Of a stretch of DNA of 61,984 nt, positions 18,419 to 27,778 are shown one piece after another. The notes beneath the pieces were generated by a model. The model was not told the DNA's origin and searched no databases. It saw nothing but the letters and a program-made list of their open reading frames with translations. Origin of the DNA: Muribaculaceae bacterium (lineage in GTDB: Bacteria > Bacteroidota > Bacteroidia > Bacteroidales > Muribaculaceae); NCBI GenBank assembly GCA_017619355.1, contig JAFZSO010000022.1:1-61984 (forward strand), read 5' to 3'. The position numbers and the translations under genes are program-made. The number at the start of each line of letters is the position of its first letter. The first letter of the stretch is position 1.

Positions 18419-19456
18419 ATGATCAGGACACTCACATCTTGGCGAGGCATCATGGCGCTGGTGATAGTGCTGTTTCACTATCATGTGGCCATCTTCCAGA
18501 GTGCCGAAATGTTTCCGGTGTGCTTCTTCTATGTGGTGAGCGGATTTCTGCTTGCCCTGCGCTACGAAACAAAGCCGCTGCCCAGCTGGCGACGCTTCTT
18601 CGCCGAGCGTGCCTTGCGTCTCTACCCCATGAGCTGGCTTGCCTTGCTGCCCATCGCAGCCATCTTGCTCTACTATCACGAATGGGACGGCACACCGCAG
18701 TTCTTCGCCGACCTGCTGCTGGTGCAGAGCTATGTGCCCGTGAAGTCATATTACTTCTCGTTCAACACCGTGGCGTGGTTCCTGTGCGGACTGCTGCTCA
18801 GTTACGCCTGCTTCCCGTGGCTCATGCGCCTGATGCGCCGCTTCACGCTGCGCACCAAACTGTGGGCGCTGGCGGCATGGATTGTGCTCGTGCTGGTGGT
18901 GCTGCCACAGTTGAACGGGGCATTGCGGGTGCACATCTATGTGAACCCTGTGATGCGCATGATGGACTTCGTGACGGGCATGATCGCGGCACATATCTAT
19001 CAAGAAATCAGCAAGAAGGAACTCAACATCAAGCCCGCCATAGCCACCCTGCTCGAGGTGCTTCCCTTCGTTCTGGTCGTGGGCTTCACCCTGCTGGTCA
19101 TCTATGTGCCCTCGGCGTTCTGCTATGAGGGTTTCGTGATATGGTACCTGCCGGCCGGCATGCTGGTGGTGGTGAGCGCCCTGCTCAACGGCCGCGAAGG
19201 GCTGCTGGGCCGCCTGCTGCTCTGGAAACCTTTCCAGTGGTTAGGCACAATCAGTCTTGAAATCTACATCTTCCAGATACTCGCCGCCCGTATCTACAAC
19301 TATCTCATCGCCCCAGTGCTGGGACACTACGGCTTTGAGGCGGCCTACAGCCTCTACCCTCTCTTCGGTCTGATGGTGCTCATACCCCTCTCGTGGCTGG
19401 TGCACCGCTATGTGACCACACGACTGTGGCGCTGGGCCAAGCGCCGCGCTTCGTGA
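18419..19456 (+). CDS. Membrane acyltransferase (acyltransferase 3 family)
   Basis: A 345-residue protein with about ten membrane helices. The start RTLTSWRGIMALVIVLFHYH fits the acyltransferase-3 signature (R-x3-A, then the helix His), and RRFFAERALRLYPMSWLALL matches the second conserved block (RR-x-LR-x-P/Y-W). It probably transfers an acetyl or other acyl group to a cell-surface sugar made by the adjacent glycosyltransferase. The two genes are 4 bases apart and clearly one operon. Confidence 0.9.
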   Translation: MIRTLTSWRGIMALVIVLFHYHVAIFQSAEMFPVCFFYVVSGFLLALRYETKPLPSWRRFFAERALRLYPMSWLALLPIAAILLYYHEWDGTPQFFADLLLVQSYVPVKSYYFSFNTVAWFLCGLLLSYACFPWLMRLMRRFTLRTKLWALAAWIVLVLVVLPQLNGALRVHIYVNPVMRMMDFVTGMIAAHIYQEISKKELNIKPAIATLLEVLPFVLVVGFTLLVIYVPSAFCYEGFVIWYLPAGMLVVVSALLNGREGLLGRLLLWKPFQWLGTISLEIYIFQILAARIYNYLIAPVLGHYGFEAAYSLYPLFGLMVLIPLSWLVHRYVTTRLWRWAKRRAS

Positions 19457-19545
19457 GAAGGGAAAAAAGAAAAATGGTGAGTTTTTGAAAAAAAATTTGC
19501 CTCTCATGGCAATAAGATGCCCAAAATTGCGTTATACCCATTGAG

Positions 19546-20289
19546 ATGAAAATTTCAAAGAATCGAAATATTGCACTTATCGTTGTGATATTCAGTGTCC
19601 TGACGGCTTTTGCGCAGGACAACGATATGGTATTGAACCGCCCCTATGCCGACCAGAAGAAGCTGCACTTCGGCTTTTCGGTGGGCATGAATTTTCAGGA
19701 TTTGAATATCACAAACAACGGTTTTGTCACCGAAGATGGCGAGTCGTGGTTTGCCGACATACCCAAGCATTCGCCAGGCTTCAGCGTCACCGTGCTGGCC
19801 GACTGGCGCATCTCCAACCACTTCAACTTCAGGTTGAGCCCGGGCATGTACTTTGGCAACAAGGTGGTGAAATTTGTGAATGCCCACGCCGATCCCGAGG
19901 CGCTCGAGCCCACCCATGTGCTGCAGAGCCAGAACATCAAGGCCACCTATGTGGTGCTGCCTGCCGAAATCAAGTACTCGGCTCTGCGCTACCGCAACAT
20001 GCGCCCCTATTTCACGGGTGGTGTGATGGGTGTGTATGACGTGAGCAAGAACCACCCCGACCAGCTGCGCCTCAAGGACCTCGACGTGATGCTCACCGTG
20101 GGCATGGGTTGCGACATCTACCTGCCCTTCTTCAAACTGTGCCCCGAGCTGAAGTTCTGCTTCGGGCTCAGGAATCTGTTAGAGAAGAACAGGCCCGACC
20201 TCGAAGACAACCCCGAGATGATGCGCTTCACAGAGAGCGTGGACAAGGTGAAGAGCAATATGGTGGTACTCACATTCTTCTTTGAATGA
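19546..20289 (+). CDS. porT: PorT-like outer-membrane protein of type IX secretion
   Basis: The 247-residue protein has a signal peptide and a beta-barrel-type sequence with alternating aromatic strands: KKLHFGFSVGMNFQDLN, HFNFRLSPGMYFGNK and a C-terminal strand ending in Phe-rich VVLTFFFE. Length and the early RPYADQKKLHFGF block match the PorT/SprT family, needed for T9SS function. It lies 20 bases before porP in the same direction, which strengthens the call. Other Bacteroidetes often have porT elsewhere. Alternative: a generic outer-membrane beta-barrel protein. Confidence 0.8.
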   Translation: MKISKNRNIALIVVIFSVLTAFAQDNDMVLNRPYADQKKLHFGFSVGMNFQDLNITNNGFVTEDGESWFADIPKHSPGFSVTVLADWRISNHFNFRLSPGMYFGNKVVKFVNAHADPEALEPTHVLQSQNIKATYVVLPAEIKYSALRYRNMRPYFTGGVMGVYDVSKNHPDQLRLKDLDVMLTVGMGCDIYLPFFKLCPELKFCFGLRNLLEKNRPDLEDNPEMMRFTESVDKVKSNMVVLTFFFE

Positions 20290-20309
20290 AAAAACTGGAC
20301 AACTGACGC

Positions 20310-21293
20310 ATGAAGGTTTTACGACACATATCCTATCGACTGCTGCTGGCGCTCACTCTGTTGAGTGCCACGCTCACCGGTATGGCGCAGGTCGATGCCC
20401 AGTTCACCCAGTACTGGGCCGCTCCTGGCTATTACAATCCGGCAGCCGTGGGCCGTGTCGACTCCATCCACATCACCGCAGGCAGCCGCCTGCAGTGGGT
20501 GGGCATCAAACATGCGCCCATGACCTTCCTGGGAATGGCCGACATGCCTTTCAAGTTCCTCAACAAGCGTTGGGGCACGGGCGTGGTGCTGCAGCAGCAG
20601 AGCATGGGTCTGTATTCATCGTTGAACATCGGTGCCCAGATTGCCTACAAGCAAAAGATTGGAAAGGGAACCCTCACCGTGGGCGCACAGGTAGGATTAA
20701 TTCGCGAATCTTTCAAAGGCGACTCAATTTTTATTCCTGATGCTGACCAGGCCCACACCAGTGCCGACGATGCCATCCCACAATCGACCGTGACAGGTAA
20801 CGCTATGGACCTGAGTGCCGGCGTTTTCTACCAGCACAAGTGGTTCTGGGTGGGTGCCTCGGTAGCACACATCACCGAGCCCAGCGTGACCCTCAAAACC
20901 GAGGGTGATGCCGAGAAATTATACGAATTTCAGCAAGGCCGCATATATTATTTTATGGCCGGAAGCAATATTCCGATAAAAAATACGTTATTCGAGATAC
21001 AACCCTCTATTTTTGCCAAGACCGATGCACAGTTTTTTCAGGGCGAAGCAACAGTGAGGGTGCGATATAACAAGTTCCTGTCGGGCGGCGTGGGCTATCG
21101 TTACAAAGATGCCGTGAGCCTCATGATAGGAGCCGAGTTCAAGAACTTCTTCATCGGGTATTCCTACGACTACTCGACATCGGCCATCTCAAAGGCCAGC
21201 AGCGGTAGCCATGAAGTGTTCATGAACTATAACGTGAAACTGAATTTAGGCGACAAAAATAAAAATAAACATAAGAGTATTCGATTAATGTAG
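20310..21293 (+). CDS. porP: Type IX secretion protein PorP/SprF
   Basis: The 327-residue outer-membrane protein begins with a signal peptide and then VDAQFTQYWAAPGYYNPAAVG, the hallmark start of the PorP/SprF family, followed by many amphipathic strands (VSLMIGAEFKNFFIGYSYDYSTS near the end). PorP-type proteins link secreted cargo or the PorKN ring to the outer membrane. It is followed 3 bases later by porK, the canonical order P-K-L-M-N. Confidence 0.95.
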   Translation: MKVLRHISYRLLLALTLLSATLTGMAQVDAQFTQYWAAPGYYNPAAVGRVDSIHITAGSRLQWVGIKHAPMTFLGMADMPFKFLNKRWGTGVVLQQQSMGLYSSLNIGAQIAYKQKIGKGTLTVGAQVGLIRESFKGDSIFIPDADQAHTSADDAIPQSTVTGNAMDLSAGVFYQHKWFWVGASVAHITEPSVTLKTEGDAEKLYEFQQGRIYYFMAGSNIPIKNTLFEIQPSIFAKTDAQFFQGEATVRVRYNKFLSGGVGYRYKDAVSLMIGAEFKNFFIGYSYDYSTSAISKASSGSHEVFMNYNVKLNLGDKNKNKHKSIRLM

Positions 21294-21296
21294 AAT

Positions 21297-22748
21297 ATGA
21301 AAAAGTTAGTCATTTATATCTTTACGGCAGTATTTGCCACCACGCTTGTCACCTCGTGCTTCTCGGGCCGTCGCTCGGCAAGTGCTTCAGGTGGCGAAGT
21401 AACCGGAGTGGGAGCCTACACGACCTCTGAATCCACCCCCTATGGCATGGTGCTGGTCGACTGTGGCTCAATGAAAGAAGGTCCGTCGTCGCGCGACTCT
21501 CTGTGGGGCATCGACTCGGTAGCCCGCGGCGTGTCGGTCGACGCTTTCTGGATCGACGAGACCGAGATTTCCAACTCCAAGTATAAGCAATTCGTGTATT
21601 GGGTGCGCGACTCCATCATTCGTGAACGTCTCGCCGACCCTGCCTATGGAGGCAACGAAGAGTTTAAAATCGAAGAAGACAAGGAGGGTAATCCTGTCAC
21701 TCCTCATCTCGACTGGAGCAAGAACATTCCCTGGAAGAACCCCAGTGAAGACGAGGAGCGTGCCATTATGAGCGTGTATCGCATCAACCCCATCACTGGC
21801 GTGCGCGAACTCGACCACGAGCAGATGAATTACCGCTACGAGGTCTATAACATGACCGAGGCTGTGAAGCGTCGCAACAGGTTGAACCCCGAGCGTCGTG
21901 ACTATAACACCGATCACGCTGTTGAAACCCAGAACCCCATGATCAGCAAGGACACTGCCTATATTGATGACGACGGCCGCATTGTGCGCCAGACCATCAC
22001 GCGCCCGTTGCAGAGCCAGTTCGACTTCGTGAACACCTACATCGTGAACATCTTCCCCGATACCACTTGCTGGGTGAACGACTTCGAGAACTCCTACAAC
22101 GAACCTTATGTGCGCATGTACTTCGCTAATGGCAACTACAACAATCACCCTGTGGTGGGCGTGAGCTGGGAGCAGGCCAATGCCTTCTGCCACTGGCGCA
22201 CCGAGTTCCTCAAGAAGTCGCTCGGCAAGGAAGGCATCTACATCGAGCCTTACCGACTGCCCACCGAGGCCGAGTGGGAATATGCCGCCCGCACCGGTAT
22301 CGACCGCAACCGCTACCCGTGGGAAGGCGACCTGCCACTCACCGAAGACGAGGGCTGCTTCTATGCCAACTTCAAACCCATGGAAGGTAACTATGTGAAG
22401 GATGGTAGCATCATCACTTCGCCAGTGGGCACCTATCAGCCCAACGACTTTGGCGTCTACGACATGGCAGGTAATGTGAGCGAATGGACCTCCACGTCGT
22501 ACACTGAGAGTATCGACCGCATGACCAACGACCTCAACCCCGAGTACCGCTACAATGTGGCCAAGGAAGACCCCTACAAGATGTCGCGCAAGATTGTGCG
22601 TGGTGGCTCGTGGAAGGATGTGGCTCACAACATTCGCAGCGACATTCGCATGTGGGAATACCAGAACGAGCAGCGCTCCTACATCGGTTTCCGCTGTGTG
22701 CGCTCTAAAGTAGGTTACACCAAAGCTAAACGTAAACAGAATAAATAA
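21297..22748 (+). CDS. porK: Type IX secretion ring lipoprotein PorK/GldK
   Basis: The 483-residue lipoprotein has its Cys near residue 21 (TTLVTSCFSG). The body is a formylglycine-generating-enzyme (SUMF1)-like fold: YGMVLVDCGSM, ISNSKYKQFVYWVRDS, RLPTEAEWEYAARTG, YDMAGNVSEWTS and VRGGSWKD. GldK/PorK forms the periplasmic ring with GldN/PorN under the outer membrane. It is 3 bases after porP, and the porL start follows within 45 bases. Confidence 0.96.
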   Translation: MKKLVIYIFTAVFATTLVTSCFSGRRSASASGGEVTGVGAYTTSESTPYGMVLVDCGSMKEGPSSRDSLWGIDSVARGVSVDAFWIDETEISNSKYKQFVYWVRDSIIRERLADPAYGGNEEFKIEEDKEGNPVTPHLDWSKNIPWKNPSEDEERAIMSVYRINPITGVRELDHEQMNYRYEVYNMTEAVKRRNRLNPERRDYNTDHAVETQNPMISKDTAYIDDDGRIVRQTITRPLQSQFDFVNTYIVNIFPDTTCWVNDFENSYNEPYVRMYFANGNYNNHPVVGVSWEQANAFCHWRTEFLKKSLGKEGIYIEPYRLPTEAEWEYAARTGIDRNRYPWEGDLPLTEDEGCFYANFKPMEGNYVKDGSIITSPVGTYQPNDFGVYDMAGNVSEWTSTSYTESIDRMTNDLNPEYRYNVAKEDPYKMSRKIVRGGSWKDVAHNIRSDIRMWEYQNEQRSYIGFRCVRSKVGYTKAKRKQNK

Positions 22749-22790
22749 CACTTGGCACCTATCCATGGTGCTCCTAACCAGCATAAAACA

Positions 22791-23774
22791 ATGGGAAAGA
22801 TTAAAAAATACAAAAATGTTGTGGAGCGTTTCCTCTCGGGTGATGCCGGACAACGCTTCTTCAACTTCGCCTACAGTATAGGTGCCGCAGTGGTGATCTG
22901 GGGTGCCCTGTTCAAGATTCTTCACCTGCCTGGTGGCAACACGCTGCTCAGTGTGGGTATGGGTACCGAGGTGCTGATGTTCATCCTCACTGCATTCGAC
23001 CGTCCCGAGAAGCAGTACAAGTGGGAACAGGTGTTCCCCGTGCTGGCAACCGATGACCCCGAAGACCGCCCCGACTTCAATAGCGGCTCGGGCGTTATCA
23101 TAGCTGGTACAGGTGCTGCCGGTCAGGCTGAGGCCGACCCCTATGCTGTGGATGCAGCACAGGCCAAGAGCGCCGTGGGCTTGCCGCAAGGCATCGAACT
23201 GTCGCCCGAGGACACGCAGTCGCTCACCGAGAGCATCGCCAAGATGTCGGCTGCCAGCGACCAGCTGTCGCGCATGGCCGAGCTCACCGACGCCACACAG
23301 CAGTATCTGAGCCAGATGGCCTCTATCTCGGAGCAGATGCAGCGCCTCAACGATACCACCTCGGCCCTGAATCAGGTGTCGGAAACACTGCTGGGCAGCT
23401 ATCGCGCCATCACCGAGAACAGCGAGAGCATCACGCAGAGCTCTACTGGCTATGTGGAGCAGATGGAGTCGCTCAACCGCAACATTGGCGGCCTGAACAC
23501 CATCTACGAGATTCAGCTCAAGAGCATCTCGTCGCAGCTCGACAGCATCGACCGCGTGAACCGTGGTCTGAAGGACATCCGCGACATGTACGAGAAGTCG
23601 GCAGCCGAGAGTGCCCACTACTGCGATGAGACCGAGAAGATGGCACGCTACATGAAGCAGCTCAACAGCGTGTATGAAAAAATGATCAAGGCCATGACCG
23701 TGAACATGTATCGCCCCATGGGCGGACCCATGCCTGGTGTGGATTTGAGCGACAATAACGACAATCTTGATTAA
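22791..23774 (+). CDS. porL: Type IX secretion motor protein PorL/GldL
   Basis: A 327-residue inner-membrane protein with two helices (about residues 24-45 and 50-70, including GAAVVIWGALFKILHLPGGN) and a long cytoplasmic coiled-coil tail rich in SQL/QMA heptads. This is the GldL layout; GldL and GldM form the proton-driven motor. The conserved Glu in the second helix (GMGTEVLMF) is visible. An upstream in-frame start at 22752 is less likely: the ATG at 22791 begins GKIKKYKNVVERFLSG, the usual N-terminus. Confidence 0.95.
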   Translation: MGKIKKYKNVVERFLSGDAGQRFFNFAYSIGAAVVIWGALFKILHLPGGNTLLSVGMGTEVLMFILTAFDRPEKQYKWEQVFPVLATDDPEDRPDFNSGSGVIIAGTGAAGQAEADPYAVDAAQAKSAVGLPQGIELSPEDTQSLTESIAKMSAASDQLSRMAELTDATQQYLSQMASISEQMQRLNDTTSALNQVSETLLGSYRAITENSESITQSSTGYVEQMESLNRNIGGLNTIYEIQLKSISSQLDSIDRVNRGLKDIRDMYEKSAAESAHYCDETEKMARYMKQLNSVYEKMIKAMTVNMYRPMGGPMPGVDLSDNNDNLD

Positions 23775-23796
23775 CAAACAAAGAAACTGATAATCA

Positions 23797-25374
23797 ATGG
23801 CAACCGCTAAAAATCAGACCGTCGGCCGCATGTCGCCCCGTCAAAAGATGATTAACCTCATGTACATCGTCTTGACGGCTATGCTTGCGCTCAACGTCTC
23901 GAGCGATGTGCTCAACGGCTTCAATCAGGTCCAGTCGGGCTTGCTGCGCTCAAACCGTACCATTACGGCGCGCAACCAGGCCATGCTCGAACAGATTGCC
24001 GCCTTCAACAACAAGTTCCCCAAGCAAGGCAAGCAATGGCTCGATTTGGGTAACAATGTGTGTGCACAGACCGACAGTCTTTACAACTATATCGACGCAC
24101 TCAAGCTCGAAATTGTGCGTGCCGCCGATGGTCCTGAGGGCGATGTGAACAACATTATCAACCAGGACAACCTGGATGCCGCATCTGAGGTGATGATCAA
24201 GGCAACCGGCGGTAAAGGCAAGGAACTGCACGAGAGAATCGATAAATACCGCAACTACATTCTGTCGATTCTCGACGACCCGCAGAAACAGGACGCTGTG
24301 CGCACCGCTCTCGCAACCGACCCCTACAAGGCTCCAGGCATTGCCGCTAACCAGAAGTGGGAAGAATCGATGTTCGAGAACATGCCCACCATAGCGGCCA
24401 TCACGCTGCTCACCAAACTGCAGAACGACCTGCGCTTTGCCGAAGGCGAGGCCCTTAGTTCCATGCTCAACAACCTCGACACAGGTGAGTTGCGCGTGAA
24501 CCAGCTCGAAGCCTTTGTAGTGCCGCAGTCGCGCATGGTGATGCGTGGCACCAAGTACTCGGCCAACATTGTCATCGCCGCTATCGACACCATGCAGCGT
24601 CCGCGCGTCTATGTCAACGGACACATGCTGGGCAATAACCGCGGCCTGTATGAGGTGAGCACCTCACAGTCGGGCAAGTTCGACTACTCAGGTTTCATCG
24701 AGGTGGTGGGCCGCGACGGCTCGGTGACCAAACGCGACTTCAAGTCGTCGTACACCGTGTTCGACCCGCTCGCCACAGTGTCGGCCATGATGATGAATGT
24801 GCTCTATGCCGGTATCGACAACCCCATCTCCATTGGTGTTCCAGGTGTGCCAAGCTCGGCTATTTCGGCCACCATGACCAACGGCTCGCTCGTGAAGAGC
24901 GGCGACCACTGGGTGGCTCGTCCGGGCAAGGTGGGCACCAACTGTGAGATTACCGTCACCGCCGAGATCGACGGCACACGCACCAATGTGGGCTCTACCA
25001 CCTTCAGGGTGCGCAAGTTGCCCGATCCCATGCCCTTCATCACCTATAAAGACGCTAACGGACAGTCGGCACGCTACAAGGGCGGACGACCCTTCTCCAA
25101 GGCCCTGCTGCTTGCCGCTCCCGGTCTGGATGCAGCTATCGACGACGACATGCTCAACATCGACTACCGCGTGGTGAGCTTCGAGACCGTGTTCTTCGAC
25201 TCAATGGGTAACGCCATCCCCGAGGTATCGGCTGGCGCCAACTTCTCAGAGCGTCAAAAGACCGCCATCCGTCGCCTGCAGCACGGCAAGCGCTTCTACA
25301 TTTCCCGTGTAAAGGCCACCGGCCCCGACGGCATCACGCGCGATATCGCGCCCATGGAAGTTATCGTGAATTAA
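23797..25374 (+). CDS. porM: Type IX secretion motor protein PorM/GldM
   Basis: The 525-residue protein starts with a short cytoplasmic segment and one helix, SPRQKMINLMYIVLTAMLAL, the GldM signature, then a long periplasmic part with an alpha-helical domain (about 40-220) and beta domains (about 225-525) that reach the PorKN ring. It follows porL by 22 bases. With PorL it converts the proton gradient to motion that drives secretion. Confidence 0.96.
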   Translation: MATAKNQTVGRMSPRQKMINLMYIVLTAMLALNVSSDVLNGFNQVQSGLLRSNRTITARNQAMLEQIAAFNNKFPKQGKQWLDLGNNVCAQTDSLYNYIDALKLEIVRAADGPEGDVNNIINQDNLDAASEVMIKATGGKGKELHERIDKYRNYILSILDDPQKQDAVRTALATDPYKAPGIAANQKWEESMFENMPTIAAITLLTKLQNDLRFAEGEALSSMLNNLDTGELRVNQLEAFVVPQSRMVMRGTKYSANIVIAAIDTMQRPRVYVNGHMLGNNRGLYEVSTSQSGKFDYSGFIEVVGRDGSVTKRDFKSSYTVFDPLATVSAMMMNVLYAGIDNPISIGVPGVPSSAISATMTNGSLVKSGDHWVARPGKVGTNCEITVTAEIDGTRTNVGSTTFRVRKLPDPMPFITYKDANGQSARYKGGRPFSKALLLAAPGLDAAIDDDMLNIDYRVVSFETVFFDSMGNAIPEVSAGANFSERQKTAIRRLQHGKRFYISRVKATGPDGITRDIAPMEVIVN

Positions 25375-25413
25375 AACTAACAGTTGAAAACTATATAAAC
25401 ACATTGTTTAGAT

Positions 25414-26553
25414 ATGAAGTTCTCAAAATTGATATTATCGGCCTTGCTCGTGGCGTTCTCCGTTTCTCTGGCTAATGCTCAGGTGGTGCGACGCACTGAA
25501 GCCGACAAGGCAAAAGACAAGAAAACGGGCTCCCACGTCACCGAGCGTCAGCAGTCGTTCTACGAGGTGAAAGAGCCCAGTGATGCCGACCTGCAGTGGA
25601 TGAAGGTGATTTATCGCCAGCTCGACCTCACCAAGGGCAAGAACCCGGCTCTCTACTACCCCGAGGAACCCAATGAAGACGGGCAGAGCCTCTTCTTCAT
25701 TATCATGCGCCTGCTCGCCAATAACGAGATCAAGGCCTATGAGTACCTCGACGGCCGAGAGATGTTTACCGACGAGTTCCAGATCAAGGTGGGCGAGATG
25801 CTCGACCGCTTCCATATCCTCTACTCCAATGCCAAGGGCAGCACCGAGAAGAACCCCAAGTACAGCATCGAAGATGCCGACATTCCCGGTAACGAGATTC
25901 TCAGCTACTACATCATCGAGAAGTGGGAGTTCGACACCCGCACCAATAGCATGAAGGCACGCGTCGAGGCCATCTGCCCCGTGCTGCACCGTCAGGATGA
26001 GTTTGGCGGCGAGGCCATACGCTACCCCATGTTCTGGGTCAAGCTCAACGAGATTCGCCCCTACATGGCACAGCAGTATGTGTTCACCGACGACGACAAC
26101 AACCTGCAGCGCTATAACCTCGACGACTTCTTCAAACTCAACATGTATAGCGGCGAAATCTATAAGGTGAAGAACCTGCGCAACCTCTCGCTGCGTCAGC
26201 AGTTCCCCGACGAGGAAGCCTACAAGCACGCTCAAGACAGCATCGAGACTCGCCTGCGCATGTTTGACAAGAACCTGTGGGTACCCTCGCGCGAAGAACT
26301 CCTCGCACAGAAAAAGGCTACTGAAGGCGAAGTGGAAGGCGACGACGCTGCCACTGAAGGCGACGACAGCAGTGCCACCAAGGACGAGAAAGCCAAGGAC
26401 GAGAAGAAGAGCGTGCGCACCACCAAGCGCGGCTCGTCAAAATCGGACGGCGGCAAGAAGTCGAACACCAAGGTCAAGACACGCACCAAGACCAAGTCGT
26501 CAGGCGGCTCATCGGGCGCAACACGCAGTGTGCGCAACCGCAAGAAGAAATAA
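25414..26553 (+). CDS. porN: Type IX secretion ring protein PorN/GldN
   Basis: The 379-residue periplasmic protein has a signal peptide (KLILSALLVAFSVSLANAQ). The conserved GldN core follows: SDADLQWMKVIYRQLDLTKG, NPALYYPEEP and RIEAICPV-like segments with the YMAQQYVF region. The C-terminus from about residue 300 is a low-complexity charged tail (KKS, TKTK, Ser/Gly), longer than needed for the fold. It ends the T9SS operon and is followed by a strong terminator. Confidence 0.95.
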   Translation: MKFSKLILSALLVAFSVSLANAQVVRRTEADKAKDKKTGSHVTERQQSFYEVKEPSDADLQWMKVIYRQLDLTKGKNPALYYPEEPNEDGQSLFFIIMRLLANNEIKAYEYLDGREMFTDEFQIKVGEMLDRFHILYSNAKGSTEKNPKYSIEDADIPGNEILSYYIIEKWEFDTRTNSMKARVEAICPVLHRQDEFGGEAIRYPMFWVKLNEIRPYMAQQYVFTDDDNNLQRYNLDDFFKLNMYSGEIYKVKNLRNLSLRQQFPDEEAYKHAQDSIETRLRMFDKNLWVPSREELLAQKKATEGEVEGDDAATEGDDSSATKDEKAKDEKKSVRTTKRGSSKSDGGKKSNTKVKTRTKTKSSGGSSGATRSVRNRKKK

Positions 26554-26586
26554 CCTTGCCTTGCTCACGAAATTTTTAGCATGATA

Positions 26587-26621
26587 AAAAGCGATTGATT
26601 CTCTTGAAATCAATCGCTTTT
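26587..26621 (+). terminator. Terminator at the end of the T9SS operon
   Basis: A perfect 14-bp stem (AAAAGCGATTGATT with AATCAATCGCTTTT) with a 7-base loop, followed by CTTTTGTT. Because both arms end in A or T runs it can also work for the opposite strand. Confidence 0.88.
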
Positions 26622-26637
26622 CTTTTGTTATTTGCGA

Positions 26638-26802
26638 TTACTTCTTGAATTTCTCTCTGGAGTATTCAGGCATATCGGTATCGTTCCTATACTCTTCTCC
26701 CACCTTTTGACGAAGGAATGCATGGCGATTACCTGCTGATTTATTATTCACATTCCTAACAACGCCATGTGCACAACCTGTAGTTTCCACAAGCGTAAGC
26801 AT
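26638..26802 (-). CDS. Small hypothetical protein (54 residues)
   Basis: The minus strand is open from a stop near 26870 down to TAA at 26638, with ATG at 26802. It encodes a hydrophilic peptide starting MLTLVETTGCAHGVVRNVNN and ending EYSREKFKK. The open frame extends about 20 codons upstream of the ATG without a start (reading ...NHCIIGYYAR), so it may be the 3' end of a decayed longer gene. No family recognised. It sits in the AT-rich gap after the T9SS operon. It could be a remnant rather than an expressed gene. Confidence 0.35.
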   Translation of the reverse strand: MLTLVETTGCAHGVVRNVNNKSAGNRHAFLRQKVGEEYRNDTDMPEYSREKFKK

Positions 26803-26967
26803 TCTTGCATAATACCCTATAATGCAATGGTTTAACGTTTTCTTAAAACAACAAGGACTATGCTCTTACTGAAATATTGAAAAAATTAATAAAAACTACA
26901 ATTTTTTTTATAATTCAAACAATAATTCGCGCTGTTTTGCGTTATATTATTCGAAAGAGATAATGTG

Positions 26968-27624
26968 ATGAAACGCTGGCCTGTCATATTGCTCCTCCTC
27001 TCGCTACTTGCCTTCAGTCTCGAAGCAAAAGCCTCAGCTGACTCCGCCAACCATTTAAACTTTGGTTTCGCCATAGCGGTGATAATAGCAAGTGTGCTTG
27101 TGCTCACCATCATTCATTACCATCGCAAATCACTAAAAGCAAAAAAAACAATTCGAGACCTCCAGCATGAGATGAACAATGTAGATGCAGATGATGATTT
27201 AAAAGATATAATAGTAGATGAAATTGACACAATTCAAAAACTGCTCTTGGCCTATTATGAAAAGGAGGATATGGATGCCACAAAAGCCGTCGAAAAACTG
27301 AAAAAAACAGGTGCAATACATAGTCCGCACTCAACTTTTTGGATAAATATTGAACGATATCTAAACAACAAACACGATGGTATCATTTCGCATTTGAGAG
27401 AGCAGTGCCCTCGCTTAAATCAAGAAGACATAAAACTGATATGCCTCTACTGTTGCGGAATGAAACCGACATTCATCATGCTCGCTATGGATTACACGAG
27501 TCTGCAGACTGTGTATAACAAGAAGAATGCCCTATCGAAAAAAATGGAACCGACGACAAATATGAAGGAAATTCTGGAAACTGTGGGCAACAAGGGAAAA
27601 AGCAGTAATTATAGGTCCAAGTAG
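26968..27624 (+). CDS. Small membrane-anchored regulator with divergent GerE-like helix-turn-helix
   Basis: The 218-residue protein has a signal peptide (1-22), a membrane helix (about 31-50), a coiled coil (about 52-110), and a C-terminal segment (150-193) whose spacing matches LuxR/GerE helix-turn-helix domains: LNQEDIKLICLYCCGMKP, then MDYTSLQTVYNKKNALSKKM. The same segment ends the much larger TPR protein at 44650, so this is a short paralogue lacking the TPR part. ATG at 26968 is preferred to GTG at 26965. It lies 154 bases upstream of two T9SS cargo genes in the same direction. DNA binding is inferred; nothing shows it directly. Confidence 0.65.
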   Translation: MKRWPVILLLLSLLAFSLEAKASADSANHLNFGFAIAVIIASVLVLTIIHYHRKSLKAKKTIRDLQHEMNNVDADDDLKDIIVDEIDTIQKLLLAYYEKEDMDATKAVEKLKKTGAIHSPHSTFWINIERYLNNKHDGIISHLREQCPRLNQEDIKLICLYCCGMKPTFIMLAMDYTSLQTVYNKKNALSKKMEPTTNMKEILETVGNKGKSSNYRSK

Positions 27625-27709
27625 ATAATGGTTAGCTGCCAAGTAGATTATAAACTGATTAACCATCTGATTTTCTGCGTTTTTACGTTTTTAAAAAGTA
27701 GGAAAAAAT

Positions 27710-27742
27710 TTTGGCAAGTAGGAATGTTGTTTCGTAACTTTG
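27710..27742 (+). promoter_or_regulatory. Promoter of the tandem cargo genes
   Basis: TTTG (27710-27713), 21 bases, TAACTTTG (27735-27742), about 37 bases before the first cargo gene. The bases around the -7 box, GTTTCGTAACTTTG, are identical to those in front of the TPR regulator (46526-46539) and in the repeat copy at 49444-49457. Confidence 0.7.
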
Positions 27743-27778
27743 TATGAAACAAACGATTAACTATTAAACTAAAAGATT

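Noticed and set aside
21468-23777. Long minus-strand open frame opposite porK and porL
   Set aside because: It is the antisense of GldK/GldL, has histidine/leucine/valine-rich low-quality composition, and lacks any domain; the plus-strand genes are certain.
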